Source of the DNA: Sphaerochaeta pleomorpha str. Grapes
Lineage (GTDB): Bacteria; Spirochaetota; Spirochaetia; Sphaerochaetales; Sphaerochaetaceae
DNA: 64,000 nt
NCBI RefSeq assembly: GCF_000236685.1
Contig: NC_016633.1
Span: forward strand, 2,356,001-2,420,000
Direction: 5' to 3'
Shown piece after piece: positions 35,034 through 43,313 of this stretch (positions are counted from its first letter, which is position 1; every line of letters begins with the position of its first letter). Under the pieces are notes generated by a model. It did not search any database and had not been told where the DNA came from. It saw only the letters and a list, made by a program, of their open reading frames with translations. The position numbers and the translations under genes were made by a program.

Positions 35034-36989
35034 ATGTCTTCCGAAGAAATAATGAATGAGCAAAATGACGTAATGCCGGGTTCTGAACAGAATTCTGAAA
35101 AGAAATCGGTACGACGTATTACACGAAAGAAAGGTGGGCTCGTGGTCAAAGCCTCCGAATCGACTCCAGCAGTGGAAGAAAAGGTAGCTTCTCCCGAACC
35201 TGCCTCCCCTGTTTCCGAACAGAAAAAACGTAGGGGCCGTCCAAAGAAAGCTTCTGTAGCCAAAACAGAAGAGCCTAGAGAAGAACGGATAGAAAAAAGC
35301 GAAGAGAAGAAACAAGAAAAAAAACATGATAGAAATGTACAGATTGAGCAACCCCAGCTTGATTTTGTTGCAACGGAGAGTACACAGCAAAACTCACCTG
35401 CTTCTCCTGCTTCACCGACTCCAACTACTCGTTCAGCGCAACCTTCTTCTGAGAGCGACAGGGATTACCAACAGACTCCTAGCCAGAACACAGGCAGTCA
35501 AAACCAACAAAGCAATCCAAACCAATATAGAAAGAATACTGCACAATATAGCACCCGAAATGGTAGCAGGCCCCAGCAGAATCGACAGCATCCCCGGGGA
35601 AATTACCAGAAAAACCAACCGTATCAGCAAAATCGCGGGATGCGGCAAAACCAACAGGATGATTCACTCAATGATTTGAACATTGAAGACCATCCGGAAG
35701 CACCCATCCTCAATGTGAATGATTACGCCTCGCTTCCGATTGAGGATTTGCGAGAAGTAGGAATTGAGAGAGGGATGAATCCTGAAACCATTCTGGACCT
35801 TCGAAAACAGGAGATTCTTGCTGAGATCCTGAGGATTCACAGTGCAAAGGGTGGTGTTATCGTTGGGATGGGCACCCTTGAAATCCTTCCTGACGGGTTT
35901 GGCTTTCTTCGGTCCTCGAATAACAGTTATCTGTCCGGTCTTGAAGATATCTATGTTTCCCCTGCCCAGGTCAAATCCCTCAGTCTCAAAACAGGGGATG
36001 TTGTATATGGCCAAGTCAGGACTCCCCGTGACAGCGAGCGCTTTTTTGCGATACTGAGAATCCTGAAAGTAAATGACGATGAGCCGGTAGTTGCAAAAAT
36101 GCGGGCTCCTTTCGATAGCCTTACCCCATTGTTCCCTGACGAACGGCTTCGCCTGGAGACCACAGAGGAAGACATGTCCACCAGGATTATCGATATGTTC
36201 TGCCCAATCGGAAAAGGACAGAGATCTTTGATTGTTGCTCCTCCCCGCACCGGTAAAACAGTCCTTATGCAGAAAATTGCAAACTCCATCAGCACCAACT
36301 ACCCAGAGGTTGTCCTCATGGTCCTGCTCGTTGATGAGCGACCTGAGGAAGTTACCGATATGCGTCGCCATGTCAAAGGCGAGGTTATTGCCTCTACCTT
36401 CGATGAACAGGCTTCACGGCATGTCCAGGTGGCAGAAATGGTGATCGAAAAGGCAAAGCGCTTGGTTGAGCACAAAAAAGATGTAGTGATACTGCTTGAT
36501 TCAATTACCCGTTTGGCCCGTGCGTATAACCAAACGGTTCCCGCAAGCGGTAAAATCCTCAGCGGTGGTGTTGACTCAAATGCCTTGCACAAGCCAAAAA
36601 GGTTTTTTGGTGCTGCAAGAAATATCGAGTTTGGAGGAAGCCTAACCATTATTGCTACCGGTTTGATCGAGACCGGGTCGAGAATGGATGAGGTCATCTT
36701 TGAAGAGTTCAAAGGCACCGGTAACAATGAGATTATCCTTGACCGCCGTTTAGCTGACAAACGACAGTTCCCGGCAATAAACATCAAGAAAAGTGGGACG
36801 AGACGTGAGGATCTGTTGCTTCCTGCTGATGAAGCTGCCAGGATTTGGCTTTGCAGAAATGCTGTCAATGACATGGATGATCAGGAGATGACTCCTTTCC
36901 TCATTGACAAAATTCGGAAGACAAAGGATAATGAGGCGTTCTTACGTTCGATAAATACAGGTATTCCTACGAATTCTGCAGGTTATTAG
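35034..36989 (+). CDS. rho: Transcription termination factor Rho with prion-like N-terminal domain
   Basis: Rho is a hexameric RNA helicase that ends transcription. From the ATG at 35034 (RBS TGGAG) the protein has 651 residues; E. coli Rho has about 419. The conserved RNA-binding domain begins near residue 230 ([22 protein letters not shown]), with Walker [13 protein letters not shown], Walker [17 protein letters not shown] and Q-loop. The extra N-terminus holds a basic AT-hook-like stretch (KKRRGRPKK, 64-72) and a Q/N/S/P-rich region (about 118-210; 29 of residues 141-210 are Q or N by count). Some Rho proteins, such as that of Clostridium botulinum, have a prion-forming domain here. Confidence 0.95.
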   Translation: MSSEEIMNEQNDVMPGSEQNSEKKSVRRITRKKGGLVVKASESTPAVEEKVASPEPASPVSEQKKRRGRPKKASVAKTEEPREERIEKSEEKKQEKKHDRNVQIEQPQLDFVATESTQQNSPASPASPTPTTRSAQPSSESDRDYQQTPSQNTGSQNQQSNPNQYRKNTAQYSTRNGSRPQQNRQHPRGNYQKNQPYQQNRGMRQNQQDDSLNDLNIEDHPEAPILNVNDYASLPIEDLREVGIERGMNPETILDLRKQEILAEILRIHSAKGGVIVGMGTLEILPDGFGFLRSSNNSYLSGLEDIYVSPAQVKSLSLKTGDVVYGQVRTPRDSERFFAILRILKVNDDEPVVAKMRAPFDSLTPLFPDERLRLETTEEDMSTRIIDMFCPIGKGQRSLIVAPPRTGKTVLMQKIANSISTNYPEVVLMVLLVDERPEEVTDMRRHVKGEVIASTFDEQASRHVQVAEMVIEKAKRLVEHKKDVVILLDSITRLARAYNQTVPASGKILSGGVDSNALHKPKRFFGAARNIEFGGSLTIIATGLIETGSRMDEVIFEEFKGTGNNEIILDRRLADKRQFPAINIKKSGTRREDLLLPADEAARIWLCRNAVNDMDDQEMTPFLIDKIRKTKDNEAFLRSINTGIPTNSAGY

Positions 36990-37013
36990 GACGGAGACGG
37001 CAAACGAAACTTG

Positions 37014-37033
37014 TCTGCTGTATTTCCAGCAGA
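37014..37033 (+). promoter_or_regulatory. Hairpin in the rpmE leader
   Basis: TCTGCTG (37014-37020) and CAGCAGA (37027-37033) form a 7-bp stem with a 6-nt loop upstream of the rpmE RBS (GGAGGG). It might be a terminator of rho without a T run or an autoregulatory leader. Confidence 0.4.
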
Positions 37034-37060
37034 AACTACATATTCCTGGAGGGAATCATT

Positions 37061-37264
37061 ATGAAAAAGGGAATTCATCCCCGTTATGAAATTGCCGAGG
37101 TCCGTTGCTCTTGCGGTAATGTGATTAAAACCAAGACGACATCAAAGAATCTTGAAGTCGAAATTTGTTCTGCCTGCCATCCGTTCTTTACCGGAACCCA
37201 GAAAATGGTTGACACCGCCGGACGTATCGAACGCTTTAAGAGAAGATACAGTCTGGAAAAATAA
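37061..37264 (+). CDS. rpmE: 50S ribosomal protein L31, zinc-binding type
   Basis: L31 bridges the two subunits. The protein (67 aa) has the zinc ligands in CSCGN and [10 protein letters not shown], so it is the Cys-containing (C+) form. It ends [19 protein letters not shown]. It lies after rho, followed by a strong bidirectional terminator. The rpsT-HU-lnt-cinA-rho-rpmE run resembles the order in treponemes (from memory). Confidence 0.96.
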   Translation: MKKGIHPRYEIAEVRCSCGNVIKTKTTSKNLEVEICSACHPFFTGTQKMVDTAGRIERFKRRYSLEK

Positions 37265-37278
37265 ATCACGGAATAAAC

Positions 37279-37306
37279 AAAAAACCACCAGTAATGGTGG
37301 TTTTTT
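37279..37306. terminator. Bidirectional terminator after rpmE
   Basis: A 12-bp stem (six A/T pairs plus CCACCA with TGGTGG) around GTAA, with A and T runs on either side that make it active in both directions. Confidence 0.85.
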
Positions 37307-37403
37307 GTTGTATAATGGACTTGCTTGCAAGTGTTTGTTGCTACTGTGTCAATAAGTATTTACCCTTTACTCTGCAATGATTTCTACAAAAAGTGGTTTT
37401 TTG

Positions 37404-37432
37404 TTGCATTATAAGAGTAAGTATCCTAAAAT
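37404..37432 (+). promoter_or_regulatory. Promoter of the GHMP-surE operon
   Basis: TTGCAT (37404-37409), 17-nt spacer, TAAAAT (37427-37432), 25 nt before the ATG. Confidence 0.55.
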
Positions 37433-37457
37433 TACTGCATAAAAACTAGGTTGGGGC

Positions 37458-38627
37458 ATGGATAACGTAATAATTCAGCATAAAAATGAGTTTGGCGAAA
37501 CACCATTGGTCGTAGTCGAAGTGCCCGGTGCTTGCACCTTGCTCGGGTGTTATGCCGATGCTTGTAAAGGTTGGTCCATTGTTGGGACTGGCGAATCTGT
37601 TTTGTACGTAGCAATATCGTTTAGAGACGACCAGATGGTACGTCTCTCCAATGCCACCCTCAATGATCGCAAACGTTTTGTCCTGGGAAATATTAAATTT
37701 CGCAAAGAAGACCGCTGGGGAAATTATATAAAAGGGGTAGTGGCAATACTTGCCAACGAAGGCGTTGAATTTTCAGGTTTGAACGTCACGGTTGAAGGAT
37801 CCCTATTACTCAGCGATAACCAAATGATCAGTACTTGCATAGCTTTGGGTGTCTGCCTTGCCCTTGATAAGCTCATGGACTTACAGCTGAGCATTCCTTC
37901 GATTATCCGCATTGCTTACCAGGCAAATACGGTATTTAACAATGAAATATGTAAAATAAGTGATCTTTTGACGATAATTAATGCAAAAAGGGGAAAGGTA
38001 CTCTTTTTTGACCTCCAGCATATTACCTTCCAGGAGATTGATTTTCCCTTCTCAGACACCAATGAAGAATATATTGCCCTTATTGTTGATAGCAAAATTT
38101 CCCCCAATGCCATGCGGGAAGAAGTCAGTCTTAAACGAAAAGCGACTGAGCTTGCTTTCACCAAACTCAAGGAATTCAAGCAGAGCGGATTCATCCGTGA
38201 TTTCCCTGAAAGCGAATTGTCAGCAAGGATAGTCCCCCTCGATGAGGACTCTCGTCATATTTGCGAATATATCTTGATGGAATCCCATTTGACCAATGAC
38301 TCTGCGACGCTTTTAAGCCAAAAAGAAGCTCTGCTCTATGGCAAGACCATGAACCGGATACAATCGGGGCTCCGTGATCTCTTTGAGGTTACATGCCCGG
38401 AAGTCGATTGGCTGACCAAGCGTGCAGCCGAAACCTCCGGATGTCTGGGGGCCGTGCTTATCTGTAACGGTTTTAGCGGTAATGTTATGGTCCTCTTGAG
38501 CAAACAGTCCCTTCCAAGCTATATTAACCGTCTGGAGGAATACGAGCACATTTTCGGTTTTCATCCCCGATGGTATATATTCCAAAGTGGTGGCTGTGCC
38601 AAAGTTGTGTTCCCTGAGAATGCATGA
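37458..38627 (+). CDS. Galactokinase-like GHMP protein, catalytic motifs degenerate
   Basis: The protein (389 aa) keeps the galactokinase layout: motif 1 at 22-34, WGNYIKGV, DSKISPNAMREE, DLFEVTCPEVDWL, and the last motif (TSGCLGAVLICNGFSGNVMVLL). Motif 1, APGRVNLIGEHTD in true kinases, is VPGACTLLGCYAD, losing the catalytic Arg and the Glu. The glycine/serine ATP loop (PxGAGLSSS) is gone (LLLSDNQMIST). The position of the catalytic Asp appears kept (ICKISDLL). A pseudokinase or a sugar-binding regulator is likely (inference). It is expressed with surE, overlapping by 4 bp. RBS AGGTTGGGG is weak. Confidence 0.75.
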   Translation: MDNVIIQHKNEFGETPLVVVEVPGACTLLGCYADACKGWSIVGTGESVLYVAISFRDDQMVRLSNATLNDRKRFVLGNIKFRKEDRWGNYIKGVVAILANEGVEFSGLNVTVEGSLLLSDNQMISTCIALGVCLALDKLMDLQLSIPSIIRIAYQANTVFNNEICKISDLLTIINAKRGKVLFFDLQHITFQEIDFPFSDTNEEYIALIVDSKISPNAMREEVSLKRKATELAFTKLKEFKQSGFIRDFPESELSARIVPLDEDSRHICEYILMESHLTNDSATLLSQKEALLYGKTMNRIQSGLRDLFEVTCPEVDWLTKRAAETSGCLGAVLICNGFSGNVMVLLSKQSLPSYINRLEEYEHIFGFHPRWYIFQSGGCAKVVFPENA

Positions 38628-39424
38628 CAATATTGCTGACAAATGATGATGGATATAAGAGCGAAGGAATAGCGATTCTTGAATCGTTCCTTAAACGCGC
38701 AGGCCACGAGATATGGGTCTGTGCGCCTTCTCATGAAAGAAGCGCAAGCAGCCATTCGATGACCCTCAGGGGTGAAATCATTGTCACCGAGTATTCATTG
38801 ATGCATTATCATTGCAGCGGAACTCCTTCTGATTGTATTCTGTATGCCCGTAAAGGCAATTTATTTCCCCGTATTCCCGACTTGGTGATTAGCGGGATTA
38901 ACCACGGGTACAATATTTCTACCGATATTCTCTATTCCGGCACAGTGGGGGCTGCAAGTGAAGCCGCCCTGATGGATATGAAGTCCATTGCTATCAGTTG
39001 CATGAAAGATTCTCAGGGACAATTCCCTTTTGTCCATGCAGCCCAGTTTCTGGTAGATCATCTTTCCTCCTTCTATCCGCTATGCAGTGCGGAAACGATC
39101 CTGAATATAAACATGCCTCCCAACTGGAACGGAAACTGGAAAGCCTGTGGAATGAGTCACCTTGATTATCACGATGCAGTGGAGAAACAACAAAACGCCG
39201 ACCAGAAGACGTACGACACCAATGGTGTTCGTTTTGGAACCTCCATCATCATGTCCTTGAAGGGTGGTATTCCCCCTGTACAGAAATGTGACTCAGAGGG
39301 GACCGACTTCCAAGCTGTTACCGATGGGTTTGCAAGTGTTTCCGCCCTTTCTGTGCTACCCCCGCTCAATACACCTGTGCAGGAGAAGCTTGTTGCAATG
39401 GGCAAGAGGTCGATCCATGTGTAA
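38624..39424 (+). CDS. surE: 5'/3'-nucleotidase SurE
   Basis: SurE is a stationary-phase survival phosphatase acting on nucleoside monophosphates. The protein (266 aa) has the metal motif LLTNDDGY near the start, VCAPSHERSASSHSMTL, GTPSDCI and ISGINHGYNISTDILYSGTVGAASEAALMDMKSIAIS. It overlaps both the GHMP-like gene (4 bp) and the next gene (8 bp), so it is in the middle of a tightly coupled operon. Confidence 0.94.
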   Translation: MTILLTNDDGYKSEGIAILESFLKRAGHEIWVCAPSHERSASSHSMTLRGEIIVTEYSLMHYHCSGTPSDCILYARKGNLFPRIPDLVISGINHGYNISTDILYSGTVGAASEAALMDMKSIAISCMKDSQGQFPFVHAAQFLVDHLSSFYPLCSAETILNINMPPNWNGNWKACGMSHLDYHDAVEKQQNADQKTYDTNGVRFGTSIIMSLKGGIPPVQKCDSEGTDFQAVTDGFASVSALSVLPPLNTPVQEKLVAMGKRSIHV

Positions 39425-39782
39425 GTCCTGTAATTCCACCTGGGAGCAGAAATGTTCTCGCTGTGGCCTTTGTTGTCACGAGAAAGCAGTATATGGGCAT
39501 CTTCTGGTAATTGATCTTGATTCCTGGTGTGAATTCTTTGATCCCAAAACCAAGCAATGCAAGGTGTATACCCAGCGTTTTGCAAAAAGTACACGTTGTA
39601 GAAAAGTAAATTATCTCAGGGCAATGTTTTCTTCTTATCTGCCCAAGAGCTGTGCCTATGTCCAATGGGCAGCGGAAAACCATATCAGATTTTCCCCAAA
39701 CCGGATGCTTCGGCTTATTCATAGCAAGACCTGTCCCCCAGACGAAATTGACAAAGACCTCTACGAAATCTTTAGGGCATAA
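39417..39782 (+). CDS. YkgJ-type CxxCxxCC zinc/iron-binding protein
   Basis: The protein (121 aa from the ATG at 39417, which overlaps surE by 8 bp) has the cluster CSRCGLCCHEKAVYGHLL, and then WCEFFDPKTKQCKVYTQRFAKSTRCRKV, the pattern of the YkgJ/UPF0153 family of small metal-binding proteins. A longer upstream reading has no support. Function unknown; a role in metal or Fe-S handling beside nifS is only suggested by position. Confidence 0.8.
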   Translation: MCKSCNSTWEQKCSRCGLCCHEKAVYGHLLVIDLDSWCEFFDPKTKQCKVYTQRFAKSTRCRKVNYLRAMFSSYLPKSCAYVQWAAENHIRFSPNRMLRLIHSKTCPPDEIDKDLYEIFRA

Positions 39783-39792
39783 GATGTAGGTA

Positions 39793-39813
39793 GCTTGACC
39801 ATAGGCGTCAAGC
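39793..39813 (+). promoter_or_regulatory. Inverted repeat in the nifS promoter region
   Basis: GCTTGAC-cataggc style repeat: GCTTGAC (39793-39799) and GTCAAGC (39807-39813), 7-nt loop. The TTGACC inside the left arm could be the -35 element. This could be the site of a repressor that responds to Fe-S state. Confidence 0.5.
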
Positions 39814-39845
39814 ATGAGTATTTTTGGCAATGAGGTTATATTATT

Positions 39846-41006
39846 ATGGATAATCAGATTATATATCTGGATAACAATGCGACAACCCGCATGGCTGACG
39901 AGGTCATACAGGCTGTTAGCGAAGCATTGGTTATATACGGGAATGCCTCGAGCATGCATGGCTTTGGCCGTGATGCTGCGGCGGCTATCGAACAGGCGAG
40001 GCATCAGGTTGCCTCGTTGATAGATTGTGATCCCAGCGAAGTTGTATTTACCAGTGGAGCAAGCGAAGCAAACAACACAGTTTTCAATATTTTCAGGGAT
40101 AAGATAGATTTAGGTTCAAAACGGAACAGGATTGTAACAACGACAATTGAGCATCCCTCGATTATCGAAACCGTTAAATTTCTCAAATCGCGCGGGTATT
40201 TGGTGGATGAAGTTCCCGTGGATAAAACGGGCAGGGTAGATCTTGCTACCCTTAAAACCTATCTGGGCGAAGATGTTGCATTGGTTTCGGTAATGACCGG
40301 AAACAATGAAACCGGGACTATCCAGCCGATCGAAGAGATTACAAAGCTGGTCCATGCCGTGGGAGCCTACATGCACACGGATGCTACCCAGGCTATTGGG
40401 AAAATCCCTGTATCCATGAAAGACTGGGATGTCGATTACATGAGTCTTTCCGGGCATAAATTCTATGGTCCGAAAGGTATTGGGGTTCTTGCCGTAAAGA
40501 AAAAGGTTCCTTTCGAGACATTTATACACGGGGGTCACCAAGAAGGGGGGAAGCGTGCCGGTACCTATAACACCCCCTCGATCGTAGGGATTGGCGTTGC
40601 TGCCGAGCTGGCAGAGAAAAACCTTGAGAGCGAGAGCAAACATCTTTGGCACCTCAGGGAAATGCTTCGTCTCGGAATTGTGCAAACCATTCCAAACGTT
40701 GTGGTCAATGGCAACCAGGAACACTGCCTGCCAGGGACCTTGGATGTTTCGTTTCCGAGTGCAGAGGGGGAGTCGATTCTTCTCTATCTCGACTTGGACG
40801 GTATTGAGGTTTCTACGGGAAGCGCCTGTGCCAGTGGTTCGCTTGAGCCCAGTTATGTACTGCTTGCTTCCGGTGTAGATATTGAATTGGCCCATGGTTC
40901 TATCCGATTCAGTTTCGGGCACTACAATACGGAAGATGACGTGAAGTATGTGTTGCAGAAGTTACCGCCGATTATCAAGCGCTTAAGGGAGTTGTCAACA
41001 AGATGA
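39846..41006 (+). CDS. nifS: Cysteine desulfurase (NifS/IscS type)
   Basis: A PLP enzyme that removes sulfur from cysteine for Fe-S assembly. The protein (386 aa) has YLDNNATTRM, FTSGASEANN, the PLP lysine in SLSGHKFYGPKG, the GTYNTPSI motif, and the catalytic Cys in STGSACASGSLEPS. The NifS-like length and short active loop suit assembly with the nifU-type scaffold that follows with a 4-bp overlap. RBS GAGG is 10 bp upstream. Confidence 0.95.
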   Translation: MDNQIIYLDNNATTRMADEVIQAVSEALVIYGNASSMHGFGRDAAAAIEQARHQVASLIDCDPSEVVFTSGASEANNTVFNIFRDKIDLGSKRNRIVTTTIEHPSIIETVKFLKSRGYLVDEVPVDKTGRVDLATLKTYLGEDVALVSVMTGNNETGTIQPIEEITKLVHAVGAYMHTDATQAIGKIPVSMKDWDVDYMSLSGHKFYGPKGIGVLAVKKKVPFETFIHGGHQEGGKRAGTYNTPSIVGIGVAAELAEKNLESESKHLWHLREMLRLGIVQTIPNVVVNGNQEHCLPGTLDVSFPSAEGESILLYLDLDGIEVSTGSACASGSLEPSYVLLASGVDIELAHGSIRFSFGHYNTEDDVKYVLQKLPPIIKRLRELSTR

Positions 41007-41611
41007 ATAATTTTATGAGCCAGTGGGTATATACCCCAATAGTAAAAGACCATTTTATGAACCCTCGCAATACCTGGAGGGAAGACGAGCATTTTGAAGC
41101 CGATGGAGTGGGTGAAGTTGGTTCGCTTGCCTGTGGAGACCAGATGAGAGTCGCTATCAAGGTTAAGGACGATGTAATTTCTGACCTTCGTTGGCTGACG
41201 TACGGTTGTGCCTCTGCAATAGCAAGCACTTCAATGATGAGCGAACTTGCTATTGGCATGACACTCGAAGAAGCCTATCGCATGACCCCTGATATGATTA
41301 CAACGGCCCTTGGGGGGCTTCCTGACCATAAGTTCCATTGCTCAGTCCTTGGGGACAAGGCCTTGCGTGCAGCGATTGATGATTTTCTGGAGAAACAGGG
41401 AAGAGACAACCCTTTCAAGAAGACCATCGCCAAGGTAATCTGCGAATGCAAGAATGTTACCGATATCAAAATTGAGGAGCTGGTCAAGAACGGAGAAGCC
41501 AAGACCTTGGAAGATCTGGAAAGACTGACAGGGTATGGTACCGGTTGTGGCAAATGCAAAGCACAGGTCTCCGATTTGTTTGACGAGTTCAAGCATATTT
41601 ACGATAAGTAA
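41003..41611 (+). CDS. nifU: NifU-like Fe-S scaffold (IscU domain plus BFD [2Fe-2S] domain)
   Basis: The protein (202 aa) has an IscU/NifU N-terminal scaffold with Cys44 (LACGDQ), Cys69 (YGCAS) and Cys113 (HCSVLG), and a bacterioferritin-associated-type [2Fe-2S] domain with Cys147/149 (ICECK) and Cys182/185 (GCGKCK). The C-terminal Nfu domain of full-length NifU is missing. NifS and NifU as a two-gene set are enough to build clusters in many anaerobes. It overlaps nifS by 4 bp (ATGA). Confidence 0.94.
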   Translation: MNNFMSQWVYTPIVKDHFMNPRNTWREDEHFEADGVGEVGSLACGDQMRVAIKVKDDVISDLRWLTYGCASAIASTSMMSELAIGMTLEEAYRMTPDMITTALGGLPDHKFHCSVLGDKALRAAIDDFLEKQGRDNPFKKTIAKVICECKNVTDIKIEELVKNGEAKTLEDLERLTGYGTGCGKCKAQVSDLFDEFKHIYDK

Positions 41612-41636
41612 CAGAAGTATCTGTTTACCTCAAGAT

Positions 41637-41660
41637 AAGGCGGCGAAAGCCGCCTTTGCT
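41637..41660 (+). terminator. Terminator of nifS-nifU
   Basis: AAGGCGGC and GCCGCCTT form an 8-bp stem with GAAA loop, followed by TTGCTTTTG. Confidence 0.75.
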
Positions 41661-41675
41661 TTTGATCCTTCATAA

Positions 41676-42137
41676 TCATGGGTTTTCGATAAGATCGACA
41701 GCGTAATTGATTTTTCCTGTAGCCCTGTACCCAATGGCTTTTATTAAAAATTCGCCATCTCCTTGGTTGAAGGTCTGATTAAAAGGCCCTACCTGGTCTG
41801 TGATAGTCGTAACTCTCCCATCGGTTTTTCTGACCAGAACCAGTTTGAAGAGCCCTGTTGTTACCTGCTCGAAATTTCCTGAGATTCTCAGGCTTTTACC
41901 TTCGCTTACTGCTTCTTGTTGCAGCGTGTCACGTCCGAAGAAACCCTTGAATTCCAATCTCCCCTCCGATACATTGCGAATAGTATAGGAATACCTGTCT
42001 GCAGTCTGTGCCAGTACCGCATCATCATAGAATTCTTCTCGAGAATAGCCATTATCGAAATTGCATCCTATCATTGAACAGGAAATCATCGTCATACACA
42101 AAAGAATAAAAATAATCAGCGGTAATTTGTTTCCCAT
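41676..42137 (-). CDS. Small lipoprotein of unknown function
   Basis: The protein (153 aa) has a hydrophobic signal sequence (residues 4-18) followed by two lipobox-like cysteines (MTMISC|S and SMIGC|N), a spirochaete-type loose lipobox. The rest is beta-rich (FGRDTLQQEAVSEGKSLRISGNFEQV, VRKTDGRVTTITDQVGPFNQTF) with no motif I recognise. It is divergent from the LuxR gene and has an RBS (GGGG). Confidence 0.7.
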   Translation of the reverse strand: MGNKLPLIIFILLCMTMISCSMIGCNFDNGYSREEFYDDAVLAQTADRYSYTIRNVSEGRLEFKGFFGRDTLQQEAVSEGKSLRISGNFEQVTTGLFKLVLVRKTDGRVTTITDQVGPFNQTFNQGDGEFLIKAIGYRATGKINYAVDLIENP

Positions 42138-42235
42138 AGAAATTCCCCTTCACTTTTTTGTCCCAATTATTCCCTGGTTTTTGCGATTGCCCAATACGAA
42201 TAACTACGTAATTTGCAATAATCAGTACACTTTGA

Positions 42236-42264
42236 TTGTGTCCATCGGCAAGCGATGGTACAGT
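42236..42264 (+). promoter_or_regulatory. LuxR-gene promoter with palindromic spacer
   Basis: TTGTGT (42236-42241), a 17-nt spacer and TACAGT (42259-42264). The spacer is exactly a palindrome: CCATCG-gcaag-CGATGG (42242-42258). Only eight bases separate the -10 from the ATG. An operator between -35 and -10 would give strong control, perhaps by the regulator itself. Confidence 0.55.
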
Positions 42265-42272
42265 TCTAAAAA

Positions 42273-43196
42273 ATGAAGCACATTATTCTGTTCACGTATA
42301 TATTGATTTTCTCAACTGGCTTCGCAGCTCTCGTTGCGCTCATAATCCTTGATATACGAAAAAAAGGGATGTTTGTTCATCGTATGATCGTCGTACAGGC
42401 TTTGTTTATCGCAAACCTTGCACTAGTTGCCGTGTACTATTACCTCGACCAGGTAGTAGGCTTGGTGAGCGTAGAGGGTTCATCTCTGGAACAAGGTATG
42501 GGGGCTTTTGGGGCATTGCTGAATATAGCTCTCTATTTTTCGATTCTAGGGGTCCTCTCCAGTAAAGAATTTGCATTAGTAAAGAAATACTTACTTTCTG
42601 TGGCACGGTTGCTGAATGTTTGTTCAATCATTCTTTTGACAGTCAACCTGTTTTTCCATGTGTTTGGAAACGGGATCAACTCGCTTGTTTGGTCAGTTAT
42701 TCTCTATCTGCTGATTGCGTTGACTATAGGATTCTTCGGTTTAATTCTCTTGCTCGCCGATTCTTACCAAACAAGCCAATCTCTAAAGACTCTGGTAAGA
42801 GGAATTGGATGGTGCTCTGTTGCGTTTGTCCCGCTCGGGCTGGGTGAATTTGTTCTCAATAGGTTTACCGCGAACATGTATCATCCCTTGTCGTTGGAGT
42901 ATCTCTATTATCTCGGATGTAACGGTGTCATGATTGTTGCATCCCTTCAGTCACTTGCAAAGAGGGCGTCTGCTGAAACTGCCTTCGGGATTCTCAACGA
43001 GGAGGTTGCAGCCAAATTTTCCCTTACCGGAAGGGAAAAGGAAATGGCAAACAAAATTGCACAGGGAAAATCGAATAAGGAGATTGCCTTCGATTTGGGG
43101 ATTTCTGAAGCCACGGTAAGGACGCATATCTACAACCTGTACCAGAAAGTGGGGGCGCAGAGTAGGATTGAACTGCTCAATCTCCTGCATGATTGA
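42273..43196 (+). CDS. Membrane-bound LuxR-type transcription regulator (7 TM plus HTH)
   Basis: The protein (307 aa) has about seven hydrophobic helices (residues about 5-28, 38-60, 70-95, 105-130, 140-165, 170-195, 205-228) followed by a C-terminal LuxR helix-turn-helix domain (LTGREKEMANKIAQGKSNKEIAFDLGISEATVRTHIYNLYQKVG). It therefore senses something in or across the membrane and acts on DNA while anchored. No recognisable RBS precedes the ATG at 42273, consistent with the close promoter. Its targets may be the hydrolase next door (inference). Confidence 0.85.
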   Translation: MKHIILFTYILIFSTGFAALVALIILDIRKKGMFVHRMIVVQALFIANLALVAVYYYLDQVVGLVSVEGSSLEQGMGAFGALLNIALYFSILGVLSSKEFALVKKYLLSVARLLNVCSIILLTVNLFFHVFGNGINSLVWSVILYLLIALTIGFFGLILLLADSYQTSQSLKTLVRGIGWCSVAFVPLGLGEFVLNRFTANMYHPLSLEYLYYLGCNGVMIVASLQSLAKRASAETAFGILNEEVAAKFSLTGREKEMANKIAQGKSNKEIAFDLGISEATVRTHIYNLYQKVGAQSRIELLNLLHD

Positions 43197-43281
43197 TTTC
43201 TACGACACTCTTCGTAGCCTTTGCAACCTGAACTCATAGCAATCTCCGATAGGATGATGCCCTCCAATAGAGGAAACTACC

Positions 43282-43307
43282 CTTGCCAGCAGATGCCTGG
43301 CAAGGAG
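43282..43307 (+). promoter_or_regulatory. Hairpin that sequesters the RBS of the hydrolase gene
   Basis: CTTGCCAG (43282-43289) and CTGGCAAG (43297-43304) form an 8-bp stem with a 7-nt loop. The right arm overlaps the AAGGAG RBS (43302-43307) of the ATG at 43314. Translation could be switched by a small molecule, RNA or temperature. Confidence 0.55.
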
Positions 43308-43313
43308 TAGTAC

